Shown: positions 9,016-17,852, counted from the first letter of the stretch. The stretch: DNA of 64,000 nt from Levilinea saccharolytica (GCF_001306035.1 NZ_LGCM01000027.1:62001-126000); one strand, 5' to 3'. Notes: generated by a model from the letters alone, not told the origin. A program made the numbers and translations.

Positions 9016-9399
9016 ATGGTCAAATTTTTCTTGAAACGTGCGATTTCATTTCGCCACGCCTTTGCCGGGTTTGCCTACGCTCTGCGCACTCAGCCAAACA
9101 CGTGGATTCATGTCGCCGCCACGATCGCGGTGCTGGTGCTGGCCGTTTTGCTGCGGTTACCCGCCGTTCATGTGGCCGTTCTTATTCTAACCATCGGGGC
9201 AGTCTGGACAGCCGAGTTAGTCAATACCGCCGTCGAAGCTCTGGTCGATCTGGCCTCCCCCGACCATCACCCGCTAGCCAAAATCAGCAAAGACACCGCC
9301 GCAGCGGCCGTCTTGGCCGCTGCGGTCGCCGCCGTTTTAGTGGGGCTGCTCGTTTTAGGCCCTCCGCTGCTCAAGCTGCTGCAAAGCTGGGTCAGGTAG
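9016..9399 (+). CDS. dgkA: Diacylglycerol/undecaprenol kinase family membrane protein
   Basis: I take the ATG at 9016, 4 bp after ybeY, rather than upstream in-frame codons inside ybeY. The 127-residue product has three hydrophobic segments and the family signature around TAELVNTAVEALVDLASPD followed by KISKDTAAAAV. Gram-positive homologues phosphorylate undecaprenol and so feed the lipid carrier pool for cell-wall synthesis; the Gram-negative one uses diacylglycerol. The substrate here cannot be resolved from sequence. The pgpH-ybeY-dgkA order supports the Gram-positive-like type. Confidence 0.92.
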   Translation: MVKFFLKRAISFRHAFAGFAYALRTQPNTWIHVAATIAVLVLAVLLRLPAVHVAVLILTIGAVWTAELVNTAVEALVDLASPDHHPLAKISKDTAAAAVLAAAVAAVLVGLLVLGPPLLKLLQSWVR

Positions 9400-9405
9400 A
9401 TCACC

Positions 9406-10266
9406 ATGCAAAGTTCGAATCTCGCCAATTTCCGCTTTGGAACTGTCGGTTCCCCCCAATCCACGCCCAAAAAGCCCGGCGGCAGCGTTGGGGCCGTGCA
9501 ACAGACCGCGGTTTTGGGTCTCTCCGCCCTGGAATTGGGCTGGGTGCAGTCGGTGCGTGTCACCGAAGAAACCTGCGCCGCCATTCAGTCTGCAGCCAAA
9601 GATCACAACGTCGCTCTCAGCGTCCACGCGCCCTACTTCATCAACCTCAACGCGGATGCCGAGGAATGGCCAAAATCCAAGAAGCGGCTCATGGACGCCG
9701 CCTATTACGGTTGGCGGGCTGGAGCAACCGATATCATCTTTCACCCTGGTTCTTATTTTAACCAGCCTGCCGCCCAGATCATGCCGCGGGTTATCGAACG
9801 TTTGCAAAGCTGCGTCGAAGAGACCCTGGAACGCGGGGTTGAAGTTCGTTTTCGCCCGGAGACAATGGGAAAATCCGCCATGATCGGTTCCCTGGAAGAC
9901 ACCCTGGAGATGAGCCGGCGCATCCCCAACGTGTTCCCCTGCCTGGACTTTGCCCATCTCCACGCCCGCCCAGGCGACGGCTCGGTGAACACCTACGATG
10001 AATGGCTGTCCATCTTGCAAACCTATGGCCAGGCGCTCGGCTCCGCCGCCCTGCAGCACCTCCACATCCATCTATCCGGCATCGAATATTCTACCAAAGG
10101 CGAGCGGAACCACCTGCCGCTGCGGGAATCAGATTTGGACTTGGACGGCCTGTTCACCGCCCTCAAAACGGTGAATGCAGGAGGTCGCATCCTCTGCGAA
10201 AGCCCTGTCATGGAAGAGGACGCCTTGTACATGCAGCAGCTCTGGGCTGCAAAAAACGACCCCTAA
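9406..10266 (+). CDS. Endonuclease IV-like/xylose isomerase-like TIM-barrel protein
   Basis: The 286-residue protein has the metal-ligand pattern of the AP endonuclease 2 superfamily: SVHAPYFINL, IIFHPGSY, the glutamate in RPETMGK, CLDFAHLHAR, HIHLSGIEY and a final glutamate in ILCESPV. This ligand order and the length fit endonuclease IV (Nfo), which cleaves DNA at abasic sites with three zinc ions. It is somewhat divergent and could be a related sugar-phosphate isomerase-like enzyme, so I stop at the family. It starts 6 bp after dgkA and ends the plus-strand run. An intrinsic terminator for the opposite strand overlaps its last codons. Confidence 0.82.
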   Translation: MQSSNLANFRFGTVGSPQSTPKKPGGSVGAVQQTAVLGLSALELGWVQSVRVTEETCAAIQSAAKDHNVALSVHAPYFINLNADAEEWPKSKKRLMDAAYYGWRAGATDIIFHPGSYFNQPAAQIMPRVIERLQSCVEETLERGVEVRFRPETMGKSAMIGSLEDTLEMSRRIPNVFPCLDFAHLHARPGDGSVNTYDEWLSILQTYGQALGSAALQHLHIHLSGIEYSTKGERNHLPLRESDLDLDGLFTALKTVNAGGRILCESPVMEEDALYMQQLWAAKNDP

Positions 10267-10287
10267 GCCGTAGTGCTTAAGGGTCGT
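10251..10287 (-). terminator. Intrinsic terminator of the NarL-type regulator gene
   Basis: On the minus strand a hairpin (arms 10256-10268 and 10275-10287, 13 pairs with one mismatch) is followed by six thymines (10251-10256 on the complement). It begins 22 bp after the regulator stop. It overlaps the last codons and stop of the convergent TIM-barrel gene. The plus-strand side has no T-run. Confidence 0.75.
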
Positions 10288-10309
10288 CTCTGTGTGATCC
10301 TGCCTTGTC

Positions 10310-10972
10310 CTACAGGTATTCTTTCAGGCTGTGCTCCACGGCGTAAGCTGCCGCCTCGGCCCGGTTACTGACCCCCAGCTTCGACAAGATGCTGCTCACA
10401 TAGTTGCGCACCGTACCCTCGCCCAGGAACAACGCCTTGGCGATTTCACGGTTCGTCTTCCCTTCGGAGACCAGCAGCAATACGTGTTTTTCTTGCTGGC
10501 TTAAGTTCGCAAAGGCCGAAGCCTCCTCTTCTTTCACCGCCCGCCGCACTTCTTGGAACACACGCTGGGTCACCGCCGGGTCCAAAAGCGCCTCGCCACG
10601 CCCCACTGCCTCCAATGCGCGGATCAGGTCGTCGCGGCTGATCTGCTTCAACACATATCCAGACGCACCCGCCCGGATGGCCGCAAACAGCATTTCATCT
10701 TCCGCGTAAGAGGTCAACATCACCACACGTGTATTTGCAAAATTGCGCGTAATTTCTTCGCACGCTTCGATGCCCGAAGCACCCGGCAAGCGGATATCCA
10801 TCAACACCATATCGGGTTGGTGGCGAGCGGTCAGTTCAATCGCTTCTTTTGCATTCCCAGCCTCATCCACAACTTCAAACTGTGGATGATGTTCAAGCAA
10901 GGAACGCAGTCCCAAACGCACCACTTCATGATCATCCACAATAAGGATCCGCTGTTTTGCCATATCCGTCAA
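10310..10972 (-). CDS. NarL/FixJ family response regulator
   Basis: The 220-residue protein has an N-terminal receiver domain with the acidic pair DD13-14, phosphoacceptor D59 in VLMDIRLPG and a conserved lysine (KQISRDDL), then a LuxR-type helix-turn-helix at about 150-205 ([25 protein letters not shown]). It should bind DNA when phosphorylated by a histidine kinase. No kinase is adjacent. The start is TTG at 10972, four bases after GGAGG; an ATG at 10963 is the alternative. It has its own terminator, so it is probably monocistronic. Confidence 0.93.
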   Translation of the reverse strand: MTDMAKQRILIVDDHEVVRLGLRSLLEHHPQFEVVDEAGNAKEAIELTARHQPDMVLMDIRLPGASGIEACEEITRNFANTRVVMLTSYAEDEMLFAAIRAGASGYVLKQISRDDLIRALEAVGRGEALLDPAVTQRVFQEVRRAVKEEEASAFANLSQQEKHVLLLVSEGKTNREIAKALFLGEGTVRNYVSSILSKLGVSNRAEAAAYAVEHSLKEYL

Positions 10973-11032
10973 TTTTCCTCCGACACTCTCTTCGCTGCCT
11001 GCGCAGCGCGCTAAACGGCAAATTCAATCCGA

Positions 11033-11062
11033 TTGCTAAGATCAAACTAGTAGAAGTATACT
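11033..11062 (+). promoter_or_regulatory. Promoter of the C39-like gene (probably leaderless transcript)
   Basis: TTGCTA (11033-11038), an 18-bp spacer and TATACT (11057-11062) match a sigma70 promoter. The ATG is only 7 bases after the -10 box, where transcription should start, and no ribosome binding site fits between them. An inverted repeat GTAG-N7-CTAC overlaps the -10 box. Confidence 0.55.
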
Positions 11063-11069
11063 ACATCGT

Positions 11070-11633
11070 ATGCAAAATCACCTTACAGTCTATTCACCAT
11101 ATACGGGCCAGCTCCAGCAGCACCATTTTTTTCAGAACCAGACCAATGACTGTGGGCCGTGTGTCATTGCTACCATCAACAACGCTTTGCAAACCCGTCC
11201 GTTCCACTTCTACACCCTCTCGCAGGCCCTGAACCGCTACACCAGTAAAAGGCTTCCCCCAGATCGCCTGGCCAATTCGGCCACTTTTCCCTGGGGCATG
11301 GTCCGCATCCTCAGGCAGCTGGGCTTCAGCGCCAGTTGGCGTCTGTGGGCCAAGCCAAAGGACTTGCAGCGCGTGAGCACCCCAGGCCTGATTCTGGTCA
11401 CCATCACCGGTCAATGGTCGCCCCTGTGGGCACATTACATGCTCCTGGTCGCCCTCGACCCACATCGCGGCCCCGGCTTCATCAACCCGGCCCTTCCTCA
11501 GCCAGAAATTGACTGGCGTCCCCAGGCACAGTTCTTCAAAGAATGGAACGCCTTCGGCCGCCAACTGGTTGAAATTCGCGTCAATTCCCGCGCTTACACG
11601 GATAAATCCAATTCCAGTGTCACCGGGCAGTGA
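11070..11633 (+). CDS. C39-like cysteine peptidase family protein
   Basis: The 187-residue protein shows the papain-like pattern of peptidase C39-like proteins: an upstream glutamine, then NDCGPCVIATINNAL with the likely nucleophile C28, and a later histidine in AHYMLLVALD followed by FINPA. There is no signal peptide and no ABC transporter domain, so it is not a bacteriocin exporter. The substrate is unknown. The gene appears to be leaderless. Its 3' end overlaps the convergent xthA gene by 40 bp. Confidence 0.72.
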   Translation: MQNHLTVYSPYTGQLQQHHFFQNQTNDCGPCVIATINNALQTRPFHFYTLSQALNRYTSKRLPPDRLANSATFPWGMVRILRQLGFSASWRLWAKPKDLQRVSTPGLILVTITGQWSPLWAHYMLLVALDPHRGPGFINPALPQPEIDWRPQAQFFKEWNAFGRQLVEIRVNSRAYTDKSNSSVTGQ

Positions 11634-12367
11634 TCCGACCCCTCGACATCATCGTGAACCACCACATCTTTGACCTTCGGCATCAGCTCTGGGGTCACCA
11701 GGAAATAGTCCAGACGCCAGCCAATATTCCTGCGGCGCGCCGCCATGCGGTACGTCCACCAGGTGTACTGCACCCGGTCGGGATACAAAACGCGATACGC
11801 ATCCATAAACCCGTGATCTAAATATTTCTGCACCCAGGCGCGCTCTTCTGGCAAAAATCCTGAAGTTTTCTGATTCTCTTTTGGGTTGGCCAGGTCAATT
11901 TCCTGATGCGCCGTGTTGAAATCTCCGGTGATGATAATCTGTTCTCCCTGCGCGCGCAGTTGCGCCGTCAGCTCTAACAGACAGGCGTAAAAATCCAGCT
12001 TATAATCCACCCGCTCCTGCCCGCGCTGTCCATTGGGGAAATAGATGATGAAAAGCCGAAAAGCATCCGTACGCACCCAAATCACCCGCCCTTCATCATC
12101 AAAGCGCGCGTCGCCCAGCCCAACCCCCACCTCAAATTTCTCGATATTGCGCACATAGGCAGCGACCCCGCTGTACCCGGGGCGCTCGGCTGGGTTGAAA
12201 AACGCCTGATAATCCATGAACGAGCGCATTGAATCGCTCAGCTGATCCGTTTTTGCCTTGATCTCTTGCAGCCCCAAAATATCCGGCATCTGGCTTTGCG
12301 TCCATTCATACAGCCCCTTACCAGCCGCCGCCCGTATCCCATTCACATTCCAGGTTGTAATTTTCAT
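11594..12367 (-). CDS. xthA: Exodeoxyribonuclease III
   Basis: The 257-residue protein begins MKITTWNVNGIRAA and has LGLQEIKAK (catalytic metal glutamate), ITGDFNTAHQEIDLANPK (the D-x-N active site) and a C-terminal GSDHCPV with the catalytic histidine. These are the hallmarks of the ExoIII/APE1 family. It incises DNA at abasic sites and degrades 3' ends in base excision repair. It is transcribed divergently from the receiver gene at 12439 and overlaps the C39-like gene tail to tail. Confidence 0.95.
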   Translation of the reverse strand: MKITTWNVNGIRAAAGKGLYEWTQSQMPDILGLQEIKAKTDQLSDSMRSFMDYQAFFNPAERPGYSGVAAYVRNIEKFEVGVGLGDARFDDEGRVIWVRTDAFRLFIIYFPNGQRGQERVDYKLDFYACLLELTAQLRAQGEQIIITGDFNTAHQEIDLANPKENQKTSGFLPEERAWVQKYLDHGFMDAYRVLYPDRVQYTWWTYRMAARRRNIGWRLDYFLVTPELMPKVKDVVVHDDVEGSDHCPVTLELDLSV

Positions 12368-12438
12368 GTTGTGATCCTCTTTTTATTGCATTATCAAACG
12401 GGTGTGGTAAACTTAATCTTATAGTAGGAGGTCAATGC

Positions 12439-12843
12439 ATGCAACCTAAAAATCCCACTCGTATTGTCTATATCGAGGACGACGTCGAAATGATTGACCT
12501 CGTCTCGCTGATCTTAAGTCGCCGCGGTTTTGAAGTGAAGGGTGCCCACGGGGGCAGGCACGGCCTCGATATGGTCGCCAAAGAGAATCCGGATTTAGTG
12601 CTGCTCGACCTCATGATGCCAGACCTGGATGGTTGGGATGTATATCAGCAAATTAAAGCCGATGAGAACACCCGCCATATCCCCGTCATCGTCATCACTG
12701 CCAAGGCCCAACCGATTGATCGCGTGCTGGGCCTGCACATCGTCAAAGTGGACGATTACATCAGCAAGCCCTTCCACCCACAGGAACTCCTGGACAGCAT
12801 CGAGCGCGTTCTCACCAAATCCCAAACCGAGGAACAACCCTGA
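12439..12843 (+). CDS. Stand-alone receiver (CheY-like) response regulator
   Basis: The 134-residue protein is a single receiver domain: acidic pair ED13-D15 (YIEDDVEM), phosphoacceptor D57 in LVLLDLMMPDLDGWD, a threonine in VIVITAKAQ and the lysine of DYISKPF. There is no output domain. It has a strong GGAGG site upstream. No histidine kinase is near. It precedes a DUF192 protein and a secreted M23 endopeptidase, with only 14 bp to the former. Confidence 0.92.
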   Translation: MQPKNPTRIVYIEDDVEMIDLVSLILSRRGFEVKGAHGGRHGLDMVAKENPDLVLLDLMMPDLDGWDVYQQIKADENTRHIPVIVITAKAQPIDRVLGLHIVKVDDYISKPFHPQELLDSIERVLTKSQTEEQP

Positions 12844-12857
12844 TTCTTTCCGCGCCT

Positions 12858-13226
12858 ATGCAACAATTCTTAATTGTTAACCAGACTCACCCGATTTCAA
12901 ACCCGATTGCGCTTTCCCTCTGTGATACATTTTGGAGCCGCTTCCGCGGGCTCATGCTTCGCCCCTCTCTGCATCCTGGTGAGGGGATCATTTTGGCTGA
13001 AAACAGCCAAACCGTACTCAATGCGACCATTCACATGCTCTTCATGCGTTTTGATATCGGCGTCGTATGGCTCAACCGCGAACATCAAGTGGTAGACCGG
13101 AAAATTGCGCGCAAATGGCAGCTTGCCGTCGCGCCCCAGGCCCCGGCAGCCTACATTTTGGAAATCCATCCAACACAGCTTGAGCAATTTCAGGTGGGTG
13201 ATTATGTTGAATTTCAGCCGCAGTAA
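12858..13226 (+). CDS. DUF192 family protein
   Basis: The 122-residue protein matches DUF192: early DTFWSRFRGLMLRPSL, then the central MLFMRFDIGVVWLNREHQVV and the late AAYILEIHPTQ. Many DUF192 proteins are exported, but this one has no signal peptide and looks cytoplasmic. The function of the family is not known. Its 3' end overlaps the start of the LysM/M23 gene by 23 bp. Confidence 0.88.
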   Translation: MQQFLIVNQTHPISNPIALSLCDTFWSRFRGLMLRPSLHPGEGIILAENSQTVLNATIHMLFMRFDIGVVWLNREHQVVDRKIARKWQLAVAPQAPAAYILEIHPTQLEQFQVGDYVEFQPQ

Positions 13227-14616
13227 ACCCTGGGGCAACTTCTTCCTGCTGCTGCTCATTTTGTTCCTCACTACCCCTCCTGTGCAGGCTCAAAATGATC
13301 CCCAGGGCCCCATCTACGTAGTCCAATCTGGTGATACGTTGAATGTCATCGCCATGCGTTTTGGCGTCTCAGTGGATGACATCATTCTGGTCAATAACAT
13401 CGCCAATCCCAACCTGCTGGCTGAAGGGACCGAATTAATCATCCCCGGCCTGGAGGGTGTTTCGGGTCGTCTGGTCACCCTCACAGTACCCTTAGGGCAA
13501 AATCTGCTCAGCCTTAGCCGCGAACACGGCGTGTCCATTGAAAAACTTGCCCAGTTAAACCGGCTCACCAGCCCCCAAGAAATTTATGCCGGCAGCAACC
13601 TGATCATTCCCCAAGAAAGTCAGGACGCAGCCCTGTTCCCTGGCTTCAATCTAGCAGCCAATCAGACCTGGTTGGAAGCGGCCGTTTTAGCTGACCTTAA
13701 TCCCTGGCAACTGATGGAAATTAACCGTCATGGTACTTCTGCCAGCCTGGTCAGCGGGCAAATGCTCTATCAGCCTGGCCAAAATGCCAACGCTCAATTC
13801 AGCGCCATTTCGCCGGTGATTACATCCATTTCGATCCTCCCCCTGCCATTCATCCAAGGCAAAACGTCCGTCCTGCGGGTCGAAACCAATCAGCCAGTCA
13901 AACTCACTGCCAGACTCTTTGATCAGGATTACATTCTTTTTGAACAAAGCCCCGGCGAATACTTATCCCTCATTGGCACACCCACCCTATTGGATCCAGG
14001 CCTGGTGCCCTTTGATCTCAACGGCAGCCTGACGGAAGGTTCCACCTTCAGCTATTCACAAATGATCCTCCTCGATCCCGGCTATTATGGGCAGGACCCC
14101 CCATTGGAAGTCGATCCGGCGACTTTAGACCCCGAGGCGATGAAGTCGGAGGAGGAATTTGTCACCAGCCGCACCTCCACCGCCAGCGCCAAGCGGCTTT
14201 GGGAAGGTGCCTTTGCCTATCCAATTGATGAACCCTGCATCCGTTCCTGGTTTGGCAACCGCCGTTCTTATAATAATGGGGTCTATACCAGTTTCCACGC
14301 GGGGTTGGATTTTGGCGTGTGCGCACAAAATTTGAATATCTACGCCGCAGCTCCTGGAAAAGTGGTGTTCGCAGGCCCGCTGGCCGTTCGCGGTAATTCT
14401 GTCATTATTGATCACGGTTGGGGTGTTTATACCGGCTATTGGCATTTGAATCAGATCGCCGTAGCCGAAGGTGATGTTGTCGACGTGCGCCAGGTCATCG
14501 GCGAAGTCGGAGCAACCGGCCGGGTCACCGGCCCTCACCTGCATTTTGAAGTTCGTGTCAATGGTTTTGCCGTAGATCCCCTCGACTGGTTGGAGACCGG
14601 CTATCCGCAGCCCTAA
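13204..14616 (+). CDS. Secreted LysM and M23 (lysostaphin-type) peptidoglycan endopeptidase
   Basis: I choose the ATG at 13204 because it gives a good signal peptide (about residues 1-29, ending PPVQAQ); reading frame upstream lies inside DUF192. Two LysM domains follow (about 37-80, YVVQSGDTLNVIAMRFGV, and about 87-135), then a linker of about 200 residues and a C-terminal M23 domain. Zinc ligands and catalytic residues are intact: H365 and D369 in HAGLDFG, and H445/H447 in HLHFEV. The 470-residue enzyme should bind and cleave cell-wall cross-links outside the membrane. Confidence 0.93.
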   Translation: MLNFSRSKPWGNFFLLLLILFLTTPPVQAQNDPQGPIYVVQSGDTLNVIAMRFGVSVDDIILVNNIANPNLLAEGTELIIPGLEGVSGRLVTLTVPLGQNLLSLSREHGVSIEKLAQLNRLTSPQEIYAGSNLIIPQESQDAALFPGFNLAANQTWLEAAVLADLNPWQLMEINRHGTSASLVSGQMLYQPGQNANAQFSAISPVITSISILPLPFIQGKTSVLRVETNQPVKLTARLFDQDYILFEQSPGEYLSLIGTPTLLDPGLVPFDLNGSLTEGSTFSYSQMILLDPGYYGQDPPLEVDPATLDPEAMKSEEEFVTSRTSTASAKRLWEGAFAYPIDEPCIRSWFGNRRSYNNGVYTSFHAGLDFGVCAQNLNIYAAAPGKVVFAGPLAVRGNSVIIDHGWGVYTGYWHLNQIAVAEGDVVDVRQVIGEVGATGRVTGPHLHFEVRVNGFAVDPLDWLETGYPQP

Positions 14617-14710
14617 AGATCGTTGTACAATCAAAAAAAGACGATCATGATTTAAGGTATAATTTACGATTGTAATCAAACATCCATTGCGAGAGAGTAG
14701 AGTAAGGCTA

Positions 14711-16303
14711 ATGACAAACCCCCGCTTTTCGCTTCAAAAAGACTACTGGACTCAATTTTCCCTCCAAAATGATGATTTGGAGTTTCTATACAATCACTTG
14801 CTGGAAATCGAAATACCCCTGACCCCCATTGAATTGGTCCGCGCTCTCGTAGATAACCGCATCAAAAAAGAAAAGCAGCATCTAGAAAAGAATCAGGCTG
14901 CCCAGGGTAAAATTTATCTCCCCAAAGATTCCTATCAGCCAGATGAAAAAATTGTCCTGCCGCAGTTCAATTGGCGCGAAGGTCGTGTTCTTTCCGTGCG
15001 CGAGGGCGTCAACCCCGACAGCGCCCCATTCCAGGTGATTGAGGTTGAACTTGACGACCAGACCGTCACCCATTTGGCTGCCAATTTTGCGGAGCATGCG
15101 CTGAATAACCCCGTTTCAGCCGCCAGTGAAGACGAAAATTTGGACGTAGAGGAAGTCATTAAGAGCCACGGCAAATCTTTGCTAAGCAGCCTCAATGCCG
15201 AACTGGAATCCAACCCGGATCTGGTGCGCATCGCTGGGCGCTGGTTCCCTCGCTCCCTCCTGGTGGATGTCAACATCGGTTATCTCAATTTGGCCGAAGC
15301 TCTGCTGGATATGGAAGAGGGCGGCCCTTTGAGCACCCAGTCCATCCTGGAACAAATTGAGCTTCCCACCGACGTCAATCTAAAGCTGACCGAATTTTCC
15401 TTGAATCTGGCCCTCGAAGAAGATGGCCGTTTTGATGAAGTCGGTCCCTCGGGCGAAGTCCTTTGGTACCTGCGCCGGCTGGAGCCAGAGGGAGTGCAAA
15501 ACCCTCCCAGCTTTCTACGCTATCAATCTCACCAAACCGTAGACGTCAGTCTGGTGGCACCCCTGCTGGAAATGTTCGAAGGCCACATCGAAGACGATTT
15601 GGAAGACAACATGTGCCGTGAAGGCCAACCGGACAAAGAAATTGCCATATCTCTGATCTTCCCCCATTGGCGCGCTGGAACCCTGCCCTTGTGCGAAGAA
15701 AACATGCACATCTTCCCTACGGCTATCGAGTCGCCGCGCGTGCTCTTCACCTTTGTGGATGCAATCACCGGGGAGCGTTTTCCCGGCTGGGTCGTGCGCC
15801 AGCACCGCTACATCTTCGGCCTGGAAAAATGGTACGCCAGCCAGGAGCTGATGCCTGGATCCGTCATCACCTTGAAAAAAGGGCAGAAGCCCGGCGAAGT
15901 CAGCATCCATTCTGGCAAGCGCCGCCCCACCCGCGAATGGGTGCGCACGGCGTTAATTGGTGCAGACGGCGGCATTGTCTTCGCCATGCTTAAGCAGTTG
16001 GTCTCCAGTCAATTGGATGAACGTATGGCCTTCGGCATTCCGGATGTCAAGCCCTTCGACGATATCTGGAACGCCAGCAATAAACAACGGGGCTCCTTAG
16101 AGCAAACCGTCATGTCGATGATGCGCGAACTGGCCAAACTTACCCCCCAGGGCCATGTCCACGCCCAAGAACTGTACGCGGCCGTCAACATCGTGCGCCG
16201 CTGCCCGCCTGGGCCCATCCTTCAAATGTTGGTTACGCAGCCCTGGGCTTCCCATCTAGGCGATTTATACTTCCGCCTGGATGACAAACCCCAAGAAGGA
16301 TAA
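14711..16303 (+). CDS. Unrecognised protein with a possible RNA polymerase delta-like winged-helix segment
   Basis: I do not recognise this 530-residue protein. I prefer ATG 14711 (AGTAAGG upstream) to a TTG at 14687; TATAAT at 14658-14663 may be its -10 box. There is no signal peptide or membrane segment, so it is cytoplasmic. The N-terminal 65 residues look helical and charged. Around residues 190-270 the text PLSTQSILEQI, then LALEEDGRFDEVG and WYLRR resembles the HARE/delta-type winged helix, in which a DGRF turn precedes a final W-x-L strand. The C-terminal half has no known motif. The next gene starts 5 bp later and ends in another helix-turn-helix-like segment, so the two may form one functional unit. 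Confidence 0.6.
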   Translation: MTNPRFSLQKDYWTQFSLQNDDLEFLYNHLLEIEIPLTPIELVRALVDNRIKKEKQHLEKNQAAQGKIYLPKDSYQPDEKIVLPQFNWREGRVLSVREGVNPDSAPFQVIEVELDDQTVTHLAANFAEHALNNPVSAASEDENLDVEEVIKSHGKSLLSSLNAELESNPDLVRIAGRWFPRSLLVDVNIGYLNLAEALLDMEEGGPLSTQSILEQIELPTDVNLKLTEFSLNLALEEDGRFDEVGPSGEVLWYLRRLEPEGVQNPPSFLRYQSHQTVDVSLVAPLLEMFEGHIEDDLEDNMCREGQPDKEIAISLIFPHWRAGTLPLCEENMHIFPTAIESPRVLFTFVDAITGERFPGWVVRQHRYIFGLEKWYASQELMPGSVITLKKGQKPGEVSIHSGKRRPTREWVRTALIGADGGIVFAMLKQLVSSQLDERMAFGIPDVKPFDDIWNASNKQRGSLEQTVMSMMRELAKLTPQGHVHAQELYAAVNIVRRCPPGPILQMLVTQPWASHLGDLYFRLDDKPQEG

Positions 16304-16308
16304 ATGCC

Positions 16309-16749
16309 ATGCCTGATGGAAAACGTTACAGCCTGATCCGACCGACCACCGACACGCCCCTGCACATTGATTTTGAGTGGTGGAAAACCCACGATAACAA
16401 CTGGCGCATCTTTTTGCAATCCTGCCTTTGCCCAACCCATCAGGCCGCTTTTGCTGCAATGGATCATGACAGTCAAATTGATTTTGTGGACCCGCAAACT
16501 GCCGAAGTCCACAGCATGGACGGCCTGCAGCATGTACTCATGAGCCACTGTGCTCGCCAGCCGGAATTCATCAATGTGAACACCACCTTGGTGGATGGGG
16601 TTTTTCGTGTATTTCTGGCCAACGGCAACGCACCCCTTTCATCCAAAGAATTGGCTGAAAAAATCAATCGCCCACCCGAAACTATTCTTCGGACACTTTT
16701 GGGCCCAACCATTTATAAGGGTTTACGTCCATTTCTTCAGGGGAATTAG
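16309..16749 (+). CDS. Unrecognised protein with C-terminal helix-turn-helix-like segment
   Basis: This 146-residue protein follows the unknown protein after 5 bp and precedes tRNA-Arg. The first half is acidic and rich in tryptophan and histidine (TPLHIDFEWWKTHDNNW). The C-terminal 50 residues (PLSSKELAEKINRPPETILRTL) have the spacing of a winged-helix recognition unit. Three cysteines and several histidines are present, but no clear zinc motif. There is no signal peptide. The function is unknown; context suggests it works with its upstream neighbour. Confidence 0.6.
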   Translation: MPDGKRYSLIRPTTDTPLHIDFEWWKTHDNNWRIFLQSCLCPTHQAAFAAMDHDSQIDFVDPQTAEVHSMDGLQHVLMSHCARQPEFINVNTTLVDGVFRVFLANGNAPLSSKELAEKINRPPETILRTLLGPTIYKGLRPFLQGN

Positions 16750-16771
16750 TTTTCCCACGGTTTGCAATCCC

Positions 16772-16847
16772 GCCCTTGTAGCTCAATGGACAGAGCAGCG
16801 GCCTTCTAAGCCGTTGGTTGTGAGTTCGAATCTCACCAGGGGCGCCA
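16772..16847 (+). tRNA. tRNA-Arg (anticodon TCT)
   Basis: The sequence folds as a full cloverleaf: 7-bp acceptor stem (GCCCTTG with CAGGGGC), D-arm with AGCTCAATGGACAGAGC, anticodon stem at 16798-16802/16810-16814 with loop CTTCTAA and anticodon TCT at 16805-16807, and T-arm with GTTCGAATC. The 3' CCA is encoded (16845-16847). It reads AGA arginine codons. Confidence 0.97.
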
Positions 16848-16880
16848 TTTCTTTCTAGGCGCAGAAATCAGGAGGAGAAC

Positions 16881-17408
16881 ATGGATCCACAGCGCACCAT
16901 CAAATTTGCCGGAGCAGATGCCAACATTCTGGGTGAAGTCGTTAAAGTCGGTGACCTTGCCTCCGATTTCCATGCCCACACCCAGGATTGGCGCTATGTC
17001 TCCGTATTTGAAGAGACCGCTGGGAAAGTGCGTATTCTGGCCGCGGTACCTTCCCTCGAAACCGGCGTATGCGACCGAGAAACGCGCCGCTTTAACACCG
17101 AAGCCGCAGATTTGAGCCAGGAAATCGCCATCATCACCATTTCGGCAGATCTGCCCTTTACCCAAAAGAAGTGGTGTGGAGCCGCCGGAATTGATCAAGT
17201 TTTGGTGGTATCGGATCACAAGGAAATGGACTTCGGTCAGAAATACGGCTGTCTCATAGAGCAGCCCCGCCTGCTGACCAGAGCCGTATTTGTGGTAGAC
17301 CGTAAGGGGATCATCCAATACGCAGCCTACATGAACGCCCTGGGTGATGAGCCGGATTACGAGGCGGTGCTCAACGCCGCCAAAGCTGCCCTTAACAGCG
17401 GCGGATGA
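16881..17408 (+). CDS. tpx: Thiol peroxidase (Tpx, atypical 2-Cys peroxiredoxin)
   Basis: The 175-residue protein shows the Tpx pattern: peroxidatic C64 in VPSLETGVCDRETRRF and resolving C99 in SADLPFTQKKWC. Most homologues have D-T-P around the first cysteine; here it is E-T-G. The enzyme reduces hydrogen peroxide and alkyl hydroperoxides using thioredoxin in the cytoplasm. It starts 33 bp after tRNA-Arg with an AGGAGGAG site just upstream. Hsp20 and lon follow, suggesting a stress-related run. Confidence 0.94.
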   Translation: MDPQRTIKFAGADANILGEVVKVGDLASDFHAHTQDWRYVSVFEETAGKVRILAAVPSLETGVCDRETRRFNTEAADLSQEIAIITISADLPFTQKKWCGAAGIDQVLVVSDHKEMDFGQKYGCLIEQPRLLTRAVFVVDRKGIIQYAAYMNALGDEPDYEAVLNAAKAALNSGG

Positions 17409-17421
17409 CAGGAAGGCTAAG

Positions 17422-17847
17422 ATGATCACGGTCAAGTATATTTCGAAACCAGCGCGCAGCGCAAGTTCGTCCATTGGGGACCCATTCCTCAGCTCCACCA
17501 TGGTCGCCTGGCGTTCCTCCCTTCGCCCGCATATCTTCCGCCCGCCCACGGATCTCTACGAAACCGATCAGGCATTGATCGTTCGCGTGGAAATTGGCGG
17601 TATGAACGAAGATGATTTCAATATCGTTCTCAGTCAAAACCTTCTCCTCGTCCACGGCCTACGCTCTGACCTCGAAGAAAAGAAAGCTTTCCTGCAAATG
17701 GAAATTCCCTTTGGCGAATTTTCCACCGAGGTAGAATTCACCATTCCGGTGGATCTTGATCGCGCGGAAGCACAATACGATAATGGGATCTTGTGGATTA
17801 CCCTGCCCAAGGCCTCTCCTCACCAAGTCAAAGTGAATAAAGACTAA
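17422..17847 (+). CDS. Hsp20/alpha-crystallin family small heat shock protein
   Basis: I use ATG 17422, which has AGGAAGG upstream; earlier in-frame codons lie inside tpx. The 141-residue product has a short N-terminal arm and an alpha-crystallin domain ([21 protein letters not shown] ... [26 protein letters not shown]). It should hold unfolding proteins in soluble oligomers. It lies between thiol peroxidase and Lon with gaps of 13 and 5 bp, so stress co-expression is likely. Confidence 0.93.
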   Translation: MITVKYISKPARSASSSIGDPFLSSTMVAWRSSLRPHIFRPPTDLYETDQALIVRVEIGGMNEDDFNIVLSQNLLLVHGLRSDLEEKKAFLQMEIPFGEFSTEVEFTIPVDLDRAEAQYDNGILWITLPKASPHQVKVNKD

Positions 17848-17852
17848 CCTTT

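Noticed and set aside
14617-14646. Possible terminator after the M23 gene
   Set aside because: GATCGT and ACGATC form only a 6-bp stem around a long A-rich loop, and no T-run follows on plus. It is too weak to call.
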